NCBI GenBank assembly: GCA_013375335.1
Contig: JABXJZ010000075.1
Location: 1-6,759, forward strand
Origin: Desulfobacterales bacterium
Lineage (GTDB): Bacteria; Desulfobacterota; DSM-4660; Desulfatiglandales; B25-G16
Reading direction: 5' to 3'
DNA length: 6,759 nt
Below, piece after piece: positions 6,315 through 6,759 of the stretch. The position numbers and the translations under genes are program-made. The notes beneath the pieces were generated by a model. That model made no database searches and had not been told where the DNA came from. It saw only the letters and a program-made list of their open reading frames with translations. Positions within the stretch are counted from its first letter, which is position 1; each line of letters opens with the position of its first letter.

Positions 6315-6759
6315 AGAGTCTTTAAAGAACAAATCTAAGGCCTCTCCCGCCTTCCCTCTACTGCTTATGATTCCCATTGGCTGTCATCTCATTTGCTGAA
6401 GAGCTGGAGGCATTTCCTACGGGCCGCAGGCCGGGTTCAATGTACTTTGTGGCCTAAGGATTCAACCGGGAGAGGAGTTGTGAGTTATTCATGAAAGAAA
6501 CTTTACGCTGAGCATGGAGATGTCTTTTTTTGCTATGCCCTCTCATCGCTTAGAGCAGTGGGCGGCTCGACGTGAGCTCGCCGAAACGTTTCAAAATGGT
6601 GAGGACCTTCAAGGCCTTACACGCACCTCCGGCTCTTGCGCCAGGGATGGCGGTGATAGGGCAATGCCGATGCTAATCAGTCTGATCTTATCTCAGTGTC
6701 ACGCTTTGTTAAAATAGCTCCAAACTCATTTATCCGGGATAGACTTCTGTTTTAGACAT
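6315..6759. other. Stretch without a convincing gene upstream of the cluster
   Basis: No reading frame here has protein-like composition, a ribosome binding site and a recognisable family together. The longest, a 67-codon plus-strand frame at 6514-6717, has no Shine-Dalgarno sequence and resembles no protein I know. A tiny plus-strand frame (ATG at 6491, MKETLR) does follow a purine-rich GAGAGGAG but is only six codons. Structural elements seen are a palindrome GAAACGTTTC (6583-6592), an imperfect hairpin at 6561-6582 (eight pairs, one bulge) and a second copy of GGGCCGCAGG (6421-6430), inverted relative to 6261-6270. All three frames entering from the right edge on the minus strand stop within about 35 bases, so at most the last few codons of an upstream gene could be present. 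Confidence 0.5.

Noticed and set aside
6421..6470. tRNA-like GGTTCAA segment
   Set aside because: The T-loop-like string is not flanked by a matching acceptor stem, anticodon arm or D arm.
6514..6717. 67-codon open frame on the plus strand in the gene-poor end
   Set aside because: No Shine-Dalgarno site, no recognised similarity, and a length expected by chance; kept only as part of the unassigned stretch.

Overview
The window is one long transport cluster, with every recognisable gene on the minus strand. It encodes an ABC importer of the hydrophobic amino-acid transporter (HAAT/Liv, branched-chain amino acid type) family. Moderate GC content, Sec-type periplasmic export of the binding protein, and the style of the proteins suggest a Gram-negative bacterium. 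Desulfobacterota (the former deltaproteobacteria), which often carry many Liv-type cassettes, is my guess by resemblance only; nothing here proves the taxon.

Read in the direction of transcription (right to left), the layout starts with 6759-6115, about 640 bases with no convincing gene. This stretch carries a plausible sigma-70 promoter near 6287-6314 and an inverted repeat in the predicted leader. Next come livM (6114-5083) and livH (5079-4246), the first permease pair, separated by 3 nt. A roughly 200 nt spacer follows, then livK (4048-2792), the periplasmic binding protein with a very strong ribosome binding site. After it are livG (2743-1973) and livF (start probably 1985, stop 1293), two ATPases with overlapping reading frames, then a second livM (1291-263) and the start of a second livH (257-1), which runs off the window.

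Together the genes give every part of a Liv importer: the binding protein captures the solute in the periplasm, a LivH/LivM heterodimer forms the channel, and LivG/LivF supply ATP hydrolysis. The notable point is that the cassette has two LivM/LivH pairs flanking one binding protein and one ATPase pair. The pairs are clearly paralogous (about 49 of 86 residues identical between the LivH N-termini, counted by eye) and keep the same M-to-H junction, so an old duplication or cassette merger is likely. The substrate cannot be fixed from sequence. Family membership suggests branched-chain amino acids, but relatives import amides, urea, aromatic acids and other compounds.

I see no RNA gene, CRISPR array, intact mobile element or undescribed system here. 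The permease duplication and the unassigned 6315-6759 stretch are the parts most worth a second look.
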